A DNA stretch of 64,000 nt from Bacteroidales bacterium (lineage in GTDB: Bacteria > Bacteroidota > Bacteroidia > Bacteroidales > UBA932): assembly GCA_017395045.1 (NCBI GenBank), contig JAFPWG010000026.1, positions 1 through 64,000 of the forward strand, in the 5' to 3' direction. The notes under the pieces were generated by a model. That model was not told where the DNA came from, searched no databases, and saw only the letters and a program-made list of their open reading frames with translations. A program made the position numbers and the translations under genes. The first letter of the stretch is position 1; the number at the start of each line of letters is the position of its first letter. Below, piece by piece: positions 14,580-23,278 of this stretch.

Positions 14580-15664
14580 TTCGGATCAAGAAACTGGACA
14601 AATACATCATCGGCAAGTTCATGGGGTCGTTCTTCCTGGCCCTGGGCCTGCTGACCCTCATCGTCATTATCTTCGACCTCAGCGAGAAGATCGACGATTT
14701 CGTCCAGCGGGAGGCGCCGCTCAAGGCCATCATCGTGGACTACTACCTGAATTTCATCCCGTACTTCATGAACCAGTACAGTCCGATGGTGGTTTTCCTG
14801 ACGGTGATCCTGTTCACGTCGCGGATGGCGCAGAACACCGAAATCGTCGCCATCCTCTCCTGCGGAACCAGTTTCCACCGGATGATGGTTCCGTACCTGG
14901 TTTCCGCGGCCATCGTGGCCCTGCTTTCCCTGGTGCTGGGCCTCTGGGTGATACCTCGGGCCAATGTCCCGAGGGTGGCGTTCGAGCAGAAATACAATCC
15001 CCGGGCAAAGGTCAAGTTCGGGCACGACATGCATTACAAGCTGGAGGACAACAAGTTCGTATATCTGGAATCCTTCAGCGCCTGGAACAATACCGCTTAC
15101 AACTTCACCCTTGAGCAGATCTCGGACGACCACATGATCTCCAAGCTGTCGGCCGAATCGGCCCAGTGGGACAGCCTCAGCGGGAAGTGGAAGCTCCGGA
15201 ACTGGTTCATCCGCGATTACGGCGAAGGACTCCAGGACCATATCCGCTCCGGGAAGCAGCTGGATACGACCCTCAGCCTCACCATCGACGATTTCTACTA
15301 CAACGACTATACGATCGAGCAGCTGGACAAGCGTCAGATGGACCAGCTCATCGAAACCCAGATCGCCCGCGGCGACGCGACGGTGAAGAATGCCCAGATG
15401 CAGAAGCACCGGCGGTATTCGATGCCGCTGTCGGCCATCATCCTCACGGTCATCGCCGTTTCCCTGTGTTCGAAGAAACGGAGGGGAGGCATGGGGTGGA
15501 ACATCGCCGTCGGCCTTGCCCTCGGCTTCTCCTATGTCCTGTTCGAACAGTTCAGCAAGATGTTCGTCGTGACCGACACGCTGCCGGCCGGGATCGCCAC
15601 CTGGATTCCGAACATCCTCTATGCCATCATTGCGGCCTTCCTGTATATCATCGCCCCGAAATAG
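14576..15664 (+). CDS. LptF/LptG (YjgP/YjgQ) family permease
   Basis: The protein has 362 residues. It starts with the family signature ([20 protein letters not shown]) and has the six-helix arrangement: three N-terminal membrane segments, a periplasmic beta domain (about 120-260) and three C-terminal segments. LptF and LptG form the inner-membrane core of the lipopolysaccharide exporter with LptB. Bacteroidota often carry one copy here between tgt and other housekeeping genes. The start overlaps the tgt stop by 4 bases. Which of LptF or LptG it matches best is not decided by eye. Confidence 0.88.
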   Translation: MIRIKKLDKYIIGKFMGSFFLALGLLTLIVIIFDLSEKIDDFVQREAPLKAIIVDYYLNFIPYFMNQYSPMVVFLTVILFTSRMAQNTEIVAILSCGTSFHRMMVPYLVSAAIVALLSLVLGLWVIPRANVPRVAFEQKYNPRAKVKFGHDMHYKLEDNKFVYLESFSAWNNTAYNFTLEQISDDHMISKLSAESAQWDSLSGKWKLRNWFIRDYGEGLQDHIRSGKQLDTTLSLTIDDFYYNDYTIEQLDKRQMDQLIETQIARGDATVKNAQMQKHRRYSMPLSAIILTVIAVSLCSKKRRGGMGWNIAVGLALGFSYVLFEQFSKMFVVTDTLPAGIATWIPNILYAIIAAFLYIIAPK

Positions 15665-15665
15665 T

Positions 15666-16097
15666 ATGGAAATCAAAATCGTCAACCGGTCCGGCCAGCC
15701 CCTTCCGGCCTATGCCACGGACCTTTCAGCCGGGATGGACCTCCGGGCCTGCCTGGAGAATTCCGTCACCCTGGGCCCGCTGGAGCGGGCGCTCATCCCT
15801 ACGGGACTGTTCATCGCCCTTCCGGCCGGATTCGAGGCGCAGGTACGGCCCCGCAGCGGCCTGGCCGCCAAGCACGGAATCACGGTCCTGAATACGCCGG
15901 GAACCATCGACGCGGACTACCGCGGGGAAATCAAGGTGATCCTGGTGAACCTTTCGCATACTCCGTTCGAGATCCTTCCCGGGGAACGGATCGCCCAGCT
16001 TGTGGTCGCCCGTCACGAACGGGTGGAATGGGAAACGGTCGAAGTCCTGGACGAGACCGGACGCGGAGCCGGAGGATTCGGCAGTACGGGAAGATAA
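15666..16097 (+). CDS. dut: dUTP diphosphatase
   Basis: The protein has 143 residues. All trimeric dUTPase motifs are present: LSAGMDLRA (motif 1), [11 protein letters not shown] (2), [14 protein letters not shown] (3), GERIAQLV (4) and GAGGFGSTG (5, the flexible P-loop-like arm). It hydrolyses dUTP to dUMP and pyrophosphate, keeping uracil out of DNA. The start at 15666 follows the previous stop by one base, and the upstream in-frame ATG lies inside the permease gene and is not used. Confidence 0.96.
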   Translation: MEIKIVNRSGQPLPAYATDLSAGMDLRACLENSVTLGPLERALIPTGLFIALPAGFEAQVRPRSGLAAKHGITVLNTPGTIDADYRGEIKVILVNLSHTPFEILPGERIAQLVVARHERVEWETVEVLDETGRGAGGFGSTGR

Positions 16098-16109
16098 TCG
16101 ATTGATAAT

Positions 16110-17405
16110 ATGGATATTGCTCAGCTTTACGATCTGTTCCTTGCGTCGAAGGGTGTGAACACCGACACCCGGACACTCCAGCCGGGACAGATTTTTTTCG
16201 CCCTGAAGGGTGAGAATTTCGATGGAAACGCCTATGCGCAGAAGGCGCTGGAAAGCGGCGCCGCCTATGCGGTGGTGCTTGATACCGTCCCCGGGGACGA
16301 TCCCCGTCTGCTCCGGTTCCCGGACACGCTCCGGACGCTGAAGGAGCTGGCAGCCTGCCACCGGCAGCATCTGGACATCCCCGTCATCGGCCTGACCGGC
16401 ACGAACGGGAAGACGACCACCAAGGAACTCATCCGCGAGGTCCTCGCCGTCCATTTCAACGTGAAGGCTACGCAAGGCAACCTGAACAACGATATCGGCG
16501 TTCCGATGACCGTCCTCTCCATCGGAAAGGACGCGGAGATCGCCGTGGTGGAGATGGGTGCGAACCATCCCGACGACATTTCGGCCCTGACCTGGGTGAG
16601 CCAGCCTTCGTATGGCCTCATCACGAACGTGGGCAAGGCCCATCTGCTGGGATTCGGCAGTTTCGAGGGCGTGAAGAAGGCCAAGGGGCAGCTCTATGAC
16701 TGGCTGTCGGAGCATGACGGGCAGGCTTTTGTCAACGTGGACGACACCGACTTGTTCGAAATGGCGGTCGCCCGTCCGCTCTCCATCATCCCTTACGGGG
16801 TGGAGGGAGAGGACGCCATCCTGCTGCCCACCTCATCCGAGAATCCGTTCCTCCGGATGGAAATCGGCGGTAAGGTTTTGGAGACCAAGTTGGTAGGATC
16901 GTACAACGCGGCCAATGTGATGGCTGCGTTGGCCGTGGGCAGGCAGTTCGGCATCTCCCTGGAAGAGGGGATGGCGGCCATCGCCGCCTATACCCCGTCC
17001 AACAACCGGTCGCAGATGACCCGGACGGCGCGCAACGTCGTCATCGAAGATGCCTACAATGCCAATCCCTCGTCCATGGCGGCCGCCCTGGACAATTTCG
17101 CCTCGCTGCAGGATTCCTGCAAAGTGGCGCTTCTGGGCGACATGCGGGAACTGGGTGATGACTCCGTGAAGGAGCACGTCAAGATTCTGGAGAAGTTGGA
17201 TGAGTGCGGCCTCACGCATGCATGCCTGGTTGGAGAAGAGTTCAAGAAGGCCCTGGACAAGGCCGGTAACCGTCCATATGTCAAATGGTTCGCGGATTCC
17301 GACGAACTGGTCGGCGCTCTCTCGGAGCGGCCCTTGTCAGGTGCTACGGTCCTGGTGAAAGGATCGCACAGCATGCATATGGAAAAGGTGATGCCTACGC
17401 TGTAG
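16110..17405 (+). CDS. murF: UDP-N-acetylmuramoyl-tripeptide--D-Ala-D-Ala ligase
   Basis: The protein has 431 residues. It contains the Mur ligase substrate-binding N-domain (NTDTRTLQPGQIFFAL), the ATP site GLTGTNGKTTTKEL near residue 100, EMGANHPDDI in the central domain, and DAYNANPSSMAAAL with LGDMRELG in the C-domain, the latter two typical of MurF. It completes the cytoplasmic peptidoglycan precursor. It ends the tgt-permease-dut-murF run. Its last 11 bases overlap the convergent PAP2 gene. Confidence 0.95.
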   Translation: MDIAQLYDLFLASKGVNTDTRTLQPGQIFFALKGENFDGNAYAQKALESGAAYAVVLDTVPGDDPRLLRFPDTLRTLKELAACHRQHLDIPVIGLTGTNGKTTTKELIREVLAVHFNVKATQGNLNNDIGVPMTVLSIGKDAEIAVVEMGANHPDDISALTWVSQPSYGLITNVGKAHLLGFGSFEGVKKAKGQLYDWLSEHDGQAFVNVDDTDLFEMAVARPLSIIPYGVEGEDAILLPTSSENPFLRMEIGGKVLETKLVGSYNAANVMAALAVGRQFGISLEEGMAAIAAYTPSNNRSQMTRTARNVVIEDAYNANPSSMAAALDNFASLQDSCKVALLGDMRELGDDSVKEHVKILEKLDECGLTHACLVGEEFKKALDKAGNRPYVKWFADSDELVGALSERPLSGATVLVKGSHSMHMEKVMPTL

Positions 17406-17988
17406 CGGGTTCGAGCCATCGGCGGACCGCCCCGCGGGCGAGTCCCGCCATGAGCAGGCCCACGGACAGGCCGAACAGCGTTCCCACCAGGACATCCCCG
17501 AAATAATGCGCCGCCATCATGACGCGGCTCAGGGCGACCAGAACCGCCCAGGCAAACACGCACCACCCGTAGGTCCTGTACCTGCGGGTGGCGTCGTTCA
17601 GGCGGAATCCCAGCAGGGAGCAGATGGCAAAACCGAAGGCGTTGCTGGCGTGCCCTGAGAAAAAGCCGAAGAAACTGTACCGGCCCAGGGGCCAGTGCAG
17701 GCCGTTCTGGAGAAGTCCGGTCGTGTACAGGGGCCGGAGCCGCTGCACGCTGTCCTTGATGTGGGCGGAAATCTGGTCGGTCAGGATGACGGCCAGGATG
17801 CACGAGAGGATAATCACGAGCCCTTTCTTCCAACCCAGTCGCCAGAGCATCACCCCGAAAATGATTCCGTAGGCCGGGAACCAGATGCGGACATCCGACA
17901 GGAACATCCACAACTGGTCGGTTGCAGCCGAATGGAAACCATTGAGCCAGAGGGTGATATCCTGGTCGATATGGATGAGCCGTTCCAA
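17395..17988 (-). CDS. PAP2 superfamily membrane phosphatase (undecaprenyl-PP phosphatase-like)
   Basis: The protein has 197 residues with several hydrophobic helices and all three PAP2 motifs: KDSVQRLRP, FFSGHASN and SRVMMAAHYFGDV. Likely substrates are undecaprenyl diphosphate or a lipid phosphate in the inner membrane. The start appears to be TTG at 17988, 3 bases after the obgE stop. No in-frame ATG occurs before residue 27, and the N-terminal segment resembles family members. It is probably co-transcribed with obgE and overlaps murF at its 3' end. Confidence 0.88.
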   Translation of the reverse strand: MERLIHIDQDITLWLNGFHSAATDQLWMFLSDVRIWFPAYGIIFGVMLWRLGWKKGLVIILSCILAVILTDQISAHIKDSVQRLRPLYTTGLLQNGLHWPLGRYSFFGFFSGHASNAFGFAICSLLGFRLNDATRRYRTYGWCVFAWAVLVALSRVMMAAHYFGDVLVGTLFGLSVGLLMAGLARGAVRRWLEPATA

Positions 17989-17991
17989 ACC

Positions 17992-18984
17992 TTACTTGTT
18001 CAGCGCCTTCCAGAGTTCTTCCTTCAACTCGTTCAGGCCCGTCTGGGCGACGGCGGAGATGAAGACATGCGGGATGCCTTCCGGAAGTTTCTTCTCGATC
18101 TTTTTCCGTTCCTTCTCATCGATCAGGTCCGTCTTGGTGACGGCGAGTACGCGGTCCTTCACGAGCAGCTCGGGATTGTATTCCTTCAGTTCGTTGAGGA
18201 GGATTTCATAGCTCTTCGCGACGTCGGGTTCGTCGGCCGCGACCATGAACAGCAGGACCGAATTCCGCTCGATGTGCCGGAGGAAGCGCATGCCGATTCC
18301 GCGACCTTCGTGGGCGCCCTCGATGATGCCCGGGATGTCGGCCATGACGAAGGACCGGTCGTCATAGTACTTGACGATGCCCAGGTTGGGCTCCAGGGTC
18401 GTGAATGCATAGTTCGCGATCTTGGGCTTCGCGGAAGTGATGGCGGCGAGGAGGGTGGATTTGCCTGCGTTCGGGAACCCGACGAGACCCACGTCGGCCA
18501 AGACCTTCAGTTCCAGGATGAACCAGCCTTCGACGCCTTCCTCTCCGGGCTGCGCATAGCGCGGCGTCTGGTTGGTGGGTGACTTGAAATGGTCGTTTCC
18601 CCAGCCGCCGCGGCCGCCCTCGCACAGGATGTACTCCTGGCCGGGCTCCACGATCTCGGTGATGACCTCATCCTTCTCGGCATCCTTGACGGTTACGCCC
18701 AAGGGCACTTCCAGGACGATGTCCGCCCCGTTCTTGCCCTTGCGGAGCGCCGCTCCGCCGGGTTCGCCGTTCTCGGCCCGCACGACTTTCCGGTAGCGCA
18801 GGTGGATGAGCGTCCAGAACTGCGGGTTCGCCCGCAGGATGACGTGGCCGCCGCGACCGCCGTCGCCGCCGTCCGGACCGCCCTTGGGAACATACTTGGC
18901 CCGGTGCAGGTGCATAGACCCGGAGCCGCCGTGTCCGCTCGCACAGAAGATCTTTACGTAGTCGATGAAGTTGGATTCAGCCAT
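17992..18984 (-). CDS. obgE: Obg family GTPase
   Basis: The protein has 330 residues. The glycine-rich Obg domain (about 1-158: [30 protein letters not shown]) is followed by the G domain: GFPNAGKST (G1), [16 protein letters not shown] (G3) and VTKTDLID (G4). It acts in late 50S ribosomal subunit assembly and stress response. It has no extra C-terminal OCT domain, as is usual for short Obg proteins. A TATCTTTG promoter lies 19 bases upstream of the ATG. Confidence 0.95.
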   Translation of the reverse strand: MAESNFIDYVKIFCASGHGGSGSMHLHRAKYVPKGGPDGGDGGRGGHVILRANPQFWTLIHLRYRKVVRAENGEPGGAALRKGKNGADIVLEVPLGVTVKDAEKDEVITEIVEPGQEYILCEGGRGGWGNDHFKSPTNQTPRYAQPGEEGVEGWFILELKVLADVGLVGFPNAGKSTLLAAITSAKPKIANYAFTTLEPNLGIVKYYDDRSFVMADIPGIIEGAHEGRGIGMRFLRHIERNSVLLFMVAADEPDVAKSYEILLNELKEYNPELLVKDRVLAVTKTDLIDEKERKKIEKKLPEGIPHVFISAVAQTGLNELKEELWKALNK

Positions 18985-19003
18985 CTTTGCAGGGTTCTTT
19001 GTG

Positions 19004-19011
19004 CAAAGATA
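19004..19011 (-). promoter_or_regulatory. Promoter -7 element of obgE
   Basis: Minus-strand TATCTTTG, an exact TAnnTTTG match, lies 19 bases from the obgE ATG. Confidence 0.6.
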
Positions 19012-19042
19012 GCGAATCTTTTCGGATTTGTCCCCAGCCGCG

Positions 19043-21883
19043 TCATTGGACGGTCCAGCCCTTGTCCACGGCCACCTGCAGCTCCTCCTCCGTCAGTTTG
19101 GCCCGGTTGGTCGCTCCGAGGGTGAGGGTCGTCTCTCCGGATACCCGGGCCAGGCCGTCCAGGACAGCGAGGAGGGATGCCCGGGAGAGGGCGGAACAGC
19201 TGCTGAGGCTGAACGAAGCGGATATTCCGGTGAAACCGCCGAAGTCGACCAGTTTCGTCTGGCCGAGCAACACGTTGTCGGCAGCGGTCAGAAGGCTGGC
19301 CGGGAGTGCCGGGAGGGAAATGAGGGAACCTCCTCCGGAGTAGCATTCGAAGCAGTTGCTCAAGCTGGTCGCGCCCTGGCAGTCGAGCCGGTCGATGACT
19401 TTGATTGACTGGCAGTTCCGGAAAAATGCGAACCAGTTGCCGGCTTTGGGGAAGGAGATGGCCCGGACGAGGGACAGTTTCGAGCATCCGTCGAACATCT
19501 GGTATATGTTGACGGCGGAAGGACCGGAGAGTTCGGGGGATTCCTCCAGGGCCGAACATCCGGCAAACAGTGAGGACCCGTTCACCATGGAACCGACGTC
19601 CATCGCCGCCACCCTCCTGAGTGCGGTGCAACTGTAGAACATGTTCGTGAAATTCCCGCAGGAAGACGTGTTCACCGGGTTCGCGATCTCCGACAGGGAG
19701 GAGCAGCCTTCGAACATATGGCCGCAGTCGGCCATATGGCTCCAGTCCCAGTCAGGTATGGAAGACAGGGAGGTGCATCCATCGAACATACGCGCGTGGG
19801 TGGCGTTCTGGGTGAAGTTGAAGGCCGGAACGGATGTCAGGTTCCTGCATCCGCTGAACATGTGCTCGAAGGTCGTCCCGGATGAAACGTCGAAGGCATC
19901 GACCCTGGCGAGGACGCTGCAGCCCTTGAACATGGAAGCGAAGCTGTTGCCCTTCGATGTGTCATAGGGCCAGGTTTCGGTGAGGCTGGTGCATCTCGAG
20001 AACATCGCATAGAAGGATGTGCCGGAGGATGTGTCCAGTTCCGGACAGGCCGAGAGGGAAGTGCATCCGGAGAAGGTCGCGTAGAAACTCGTCCCGTTGG
20101 ATGTGTCCAGCAGGGGAATCCCCTCCAACCGGGTGCAGTCCTGGAACGTCGACCGGAAGTTGGTCCCATGGGAGGTATCCAGCAAAGGAATGGACTGCAG
20201 GGATTTACAGCCGGCGAACATGGATTGGAAGTTGGTCCCGCAGCCGGTGTCGATGGGAGCGACTTCCGTGAGGGAAGAGCAGTTGTAGAAGGCCCCGTTG
20301 AAATTGGTCCCTGCCGACGTGTCCAGCAGGGGAATGGCTCGGAGGGAAGTGCAGCCGTTGCAAAAACTGGCGAAGTTCTTCCCTTTGGGCATGCGGTAGG
20401 CGGGGATTTCTGTCAGGGACGAACACCCCTGGAACAGGGAATTGAGAGAGACGCCGTTCGACAGGTCGAAGTCGGGGGCTTCGGCCAGCGAGGAACAGCC
20501 GCTGAACATGCTTGAAAAGTTGACTCCCGCGGAAGTGTCCATCCGGGGGGCTTTCTTCAACTGCCGGCAGCCGAAGAACATCAGTTCGAAAACCGTCACT
20601 GTCTCCGTATGGATTTCCTCCGGAAGGTCCGTCAGGGAACTGCAGTTGTAGAATGCCCATCCCCAGTTCGTGGTACGTCCGTACGGAATCTCGCAGTAGA
20701 TACCTTTGAGGGAGGAACACCCTTGGAACATACGGTTGAAGGACATCCGGGACGCCATGATTCCGGGCAGATGGGTGACCGTAAGCAGCTTTGCGTTCCG
20801 CGCGAAGCTATAGGAATGGGCGGGGGAGTTCAACTCCGGGACGAGCACGCTGAAGGTGCCGTCTTCTTCCACGGGAACATCGCAGATATTGAAGAAGGAG
20901 GTTCCGCTGGCTACGCCCTTGTAGTAGTAGACGCTGAAATCCCCGCTGGCCGTCCCTTCGAAGAGGAACAGGGAGCGGCATCCGATGCCCAGCGTGAGGA
21001 TGTGTCCGGCTTCCAGGGTGAGTCCGCCCAGGGGGACGGTGAAGTCGAAGCGGTTGGAGTTGCTGGTGAGGCTGAGGGTGAGGGAGGCATCGTCCGGCAA
21101 GGTCTGCGGGACGAGCATGGCCGTCCAGTCGCCATCGGCCAGGCTGGCACCGGCCGAGATTCCCGACTTCGGGGCGGGAATCAGGGTGAAGTCCGAAACC
21201 GACCCGCCCGGCGTCCAGGCCCCTTCCCGGAGGCTGTAGGTTCCCTCGGACACGACATTATTGAGTGTCAACGAGTTGACGGTGCATCCGGGGAATACGG
21301 TCCCGGCTTTTACCTGCAGACCGGCCAGGACGTGGGCAAAGACCAGGGGAGTGGGTCCCTTGTCCAGGCGACCCATCTCCGGTGAGACGGCCACGACGAG
21401 GTCCGGCTGCCGCGTTATGTCGGATGGGGTCCGGTAATGCAGCCGGTATCCGTCCTGGGAGACGCCGTCACCATCCGAAGGCGCCCAGCACCAGAACCGG
21501 TTCCCTTCCTCCTTGGGAAGGGAGAAGTACTGGACGCCGCCGGCCCGGAACCGGCCGTCTTCCCCGGCCGTCGCCGTGCCCTGCATCCCTTCGTCGGAAA
21601 TGAAGGAGAAGGATCCGTACATGGACTCGACAGGCGTTCCCCGGGTGGGGAGGCTCCCGTCCTGGAAGGGCCCTGAAGACGACATGGGCCGGAGGAAGGC
21701 TTCCACCTCTTCCGGACCGTCCGGGAACGATACGGGCAGGGAGGTGGTGCCGTCGCTCCGTGTGGCCGGGACGGGGGAGAGGGAAACTTCGAAGGAAAGG
21801 TTGTCCCCGGACAGTTCGAACGGGGTCTCCGCGACACAGGAGGAAAGTGCCAGGAGGATGGACAAAGGGACGATACGTTTCAT
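19043..21883 (-). CDS. Fimbrillin-like/BspA-type (DUF285) repeat surface lipoprotein
   Basis: The protein has 946 residues with a lipoprotein signal ([13 protein letters not shown]). Residues about 25-300 are fimbrillin-like (Mfa-like: [17 protein letters not shown]...[14 protein letters not shown]). From about 380 to 870 there are some 19-20 tandem repeats of about 23-24 residues, of the form FxGCSSLxxxPxxDTSxGTNF, each with one conserved Cys. These are the BspA/DUF285 leucine-rich-like repeats. The tail ([24 protein letters not shown]) is the usual BspA end. BspA proteins bind host matrix or other bacteria. It is the last gene of a three-gene run with a fimbrillin and a small protein. Confidence 0.88.
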   Translation of the reverse strand: MKRIVPLSILLALSSCVAETPFELSGDNLSFEVSLSPVPATRSDGTTSLPVSFPDGPEEVEAFLRPMSSSGPFQDGSLPTRGTPVESMYGSFSFISDEGMQGTATAGEDGRFRAGGVQYFSLPKEEGNRFWCWAPSDGDGVSQDGYRLHYRTPSDITRQPDLVVAVSPEMGRLDKGPTPLVFAHVLAGLQVKAGTVFPGCTVNSLTLNNVVSEGTYSLREGAWTPGGSVSDFTLIPAPKSGISAGASLADGDWTAMLVPQTLPDDASLTLSLTSNSNRFDFTVPLGGLTLEAGHILTLGIGCRSLFLFEGTASGDFSVYYYKGVASGTSFFNICDVPVEEDGTFSVLVPELNSPAHSYSFARNAKLLTVTHLPGIMASRMSFNRMFQGCSSLKGIYCEIPYGRTTNWGWAFYNCSSLTDLPEEIHTETVTVFELMFFGCRQLKKAPRMDTSAGVNFSSMFSGCSSLAEAPDFDLSNGVSLNSLFQGCSSLTEIPAYRMPKGKNFASFCNGCTSLRAIPLLDTSAGTNFNGAFYNCSSLTEVAPIDTGCGTNFQSMFAGCKSLQSIPLLDTSHGTNFRSTFQDCTRLEGIPLLDTSNGTSFYATFSGCTSLSACPELDTSSGTSFYAMFSRCTSLTETWPYDTSKGNSFASMFKGCSVLARVDAFDVSSGTTFEHMFSGCRNLTSVPAFNFTQNATHARMFDGCTSLSSIPDWDWSHMADCGHMFEGCSSLSEIANPVNTSSCGNFTNMFYSCTALRRVAAMDVGSMVNGSSLFAGCSALEESPELSGPSAVNIYQMFDGCSKLSLVRAISFPKAGNWFAFFRNCQSIKVIDRLDCQGATSLSNCFECYSGGGSLISLPALPASLLTAADNVLLGQTKLVDFGGFTGISASFSLSSCSALSRASLLAVLDGLARVSGETTLTLGATNRAKLTEEELQVAVDKGWTVQ

Positions 21884-21887
21884 GGAA

Positions 21888-22901
21888 TCAGTCGTTTACA
21901 GGGGTTGAGGGTTCTGCTTCGATTTCACCCTGGGTCTCCTCCCAGGGCATGATATCAACGGTGAAGGAAATGTCGGGCGCACCCGGGAGGACGAGCCCCG
22001 TAATCCGGGCCTTGTGGCAGGCCGGGAAGACGATGGGTGTGCCGTCCTTGCGGGAAAGGTTGAGGGTCTTGGTGCCATAGGCCGTCTCGAAGACGGCTTT
22101 CAGGCCGGACAGGTCCAGCGGAAGGCAGAGCACGGTGAATGTAAGGGGGCTGCCTTGCTCCAGCGTCCGGTCCAGGCCGATGGAAACGACATCCGAAGTC
22201 GTGCCGTCCGCGTCCACGTCCCATTCTTCTCCCATCGCCATCCGGAAAGCTCCGGCGACGGGACCTCCGGAGGATTCCAGCCGGAAAGAACGGAGAGGAA
22301 CCGGGTTCTTGTCTTCCTGGGAGAGTGTGAAGGAGAGGGCGGTGAAAGCCGGACGGAACTTCAGGCGGACCGGGTCATTCCGGGACGGCTCGATTCCCTG
22401 GGCCGAGGCCAGCAGGTAGATCCGCGTCCTGTCCGGAACACCTTCCGTTTCTTCCCATTCCAGATGCTGGACATCCGGGATGATGCCATGGAATACATTG
22501 TTTTCCAAAGAGATCCCGTCAACGGCGTCCGGGGACGGATAGACTGCATGGAAATCATGCAATCCCTCGCCCCAGGATAATACGGACTGCCCGGCCGGTT
22601 CCACATTTCCCAGGCTGGAAGACCCATCTTCCCGGACATCCTTGATCCGGTAGTCCGCCCAGTGGGCATCTCCGCCATCCGATGTGGTGGCCTGAGGGGA
22701 CAGGATGCGGATCCGGTCGTCCTTTTCCCAGTCGATGCGTTCGACGCCGTTTCCGTCGATATCGCCCGAGAAGGCTGCACGTACGGCGGTGTTGCCGGAC
22801 ACCCGGAACCGGACGTCCGTTCCTTGCAGGCCCGCTTTCCCGCAGGCGGTCAGCACCGCCGTACCGGCCAGCAACGACAGAATAAAGGAATCAAGTCTCA
22901 T
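21888..22901 (-). CDS. Fimbrillin family lipoprotein (Mfa-like)
   Basis: The protein has 337 residues with a lipoprotein signal (LLAGTAVLTACGKAG). The sequence IDWEKDDRIRILSPQATT followed by ADYRIKDV, FHAVYPSPDA and a later RPAFTALSFTLS segment is the pattern of the Mfa-like fimbrillin family. These are cell-surface lipoproteins that can form short filaments. The start at 22901 overlaps the stop of the upstream small gene (ATGA), and the BspA fusion gene follows after 4 bases. The three are therefore one operon. Confidence 0.8.
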   Translation of the reverse strand: MRLDSFILSLLAGTAVLTACGKAGLQGTDVRFRVSGNTAVRAAFSGDIDGNGVERIDWEKDDRIRILSPQATTSDGGDAHWADYRIKDVREDGSSSLGNVEPAGQSVLSWGEGLHDFHAVYPSPDAVDGISLENNVFHGIIPDVQHLEWEETEGVPDRTRIYLLASAQGIEPSRNDPVRLKFRPAFTALSFTLSQEDKNPVPLRSFRLESSGGPVAGAFRMAMGEEWDVDADGTTSDVVSIGLDRTLEQGSPLTFTVLCLPLDLSGLKAVFETAYGTKTLNLSRKDGTPIVFPACHKARITGLVLPGAPDISFTVDIMPWEETQGEIEAEPSTPVND

Positions 22902-23083
22902 AACGTTTCCTCCCAACTGAATTCAAATGGACTGGTATCGGAACTGAAATCATATTCTTCTGTCTGGATGCCCGCCGACTCCAACACGGCATCCTGCAGG
23001 ATGTCCGAGCCGGCACAGAAGCGGCGTTCGAGCACCAAGTGGATGGAGGTCGTCGAGGCGGGTTTTACATATCTTTTTCTCAT
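22898..23083 (-). CDS. Small protein of fimbrillin operon (61 aa)
   Basis: It begins MRKRYVKPASTTSIHLVLE and has an acidic C-terminal half (EEYDFSSDTSPFEFSWEE). Short proteins with this MKKxYxKP start and acidic tail often precede fimbrillin and other surface operons in Bacteroidales; their role is unknown. The start at 23083 is chosen because the family begins at this basic MRKR segment, and an upstream ATG at 23110 is possible. The stop overlaps the next ATG by 4 bases, which supports a real gene. Confidence 0.6.
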   Translation of the reverse strand: MRKRYVKPASTTSIHLVLERRFCAGSDILQDAVLESAGIQTEEYDFSSDTSPFEFSWEETL

Positions 23084-23266
23084 GGCCGGAACGGTTAGGA
23101 AACGCTGCAAACTTACGCGGGGCCGGCGGGCCCTGCAAGGCGGCCGGGACCGGTTTTAATGATTCCGGTCCGCTTTAAAGGTTTCTTGCCCGCTTTTTTT
23201 ACGTTTTTGCCCCTCCGAAAGATTTATTTTATCGGGCGCTGTTTTTTTCTTGCCCGAAAAGTTCTC

Positions 23267-23274
23267 TATCTTTG
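23267..23274 (+). promoter_or_regulatory. Promoter -7 element of the MscS-type gene
   Basis: TATCTTTG ends only 4 bases before the ATG at 23279. The expected transcription start would then fall at or very near the start codon, so the mRNA may be leaderless. Confidence 0.55.
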
Positions 23275-23278
23275 TCTT

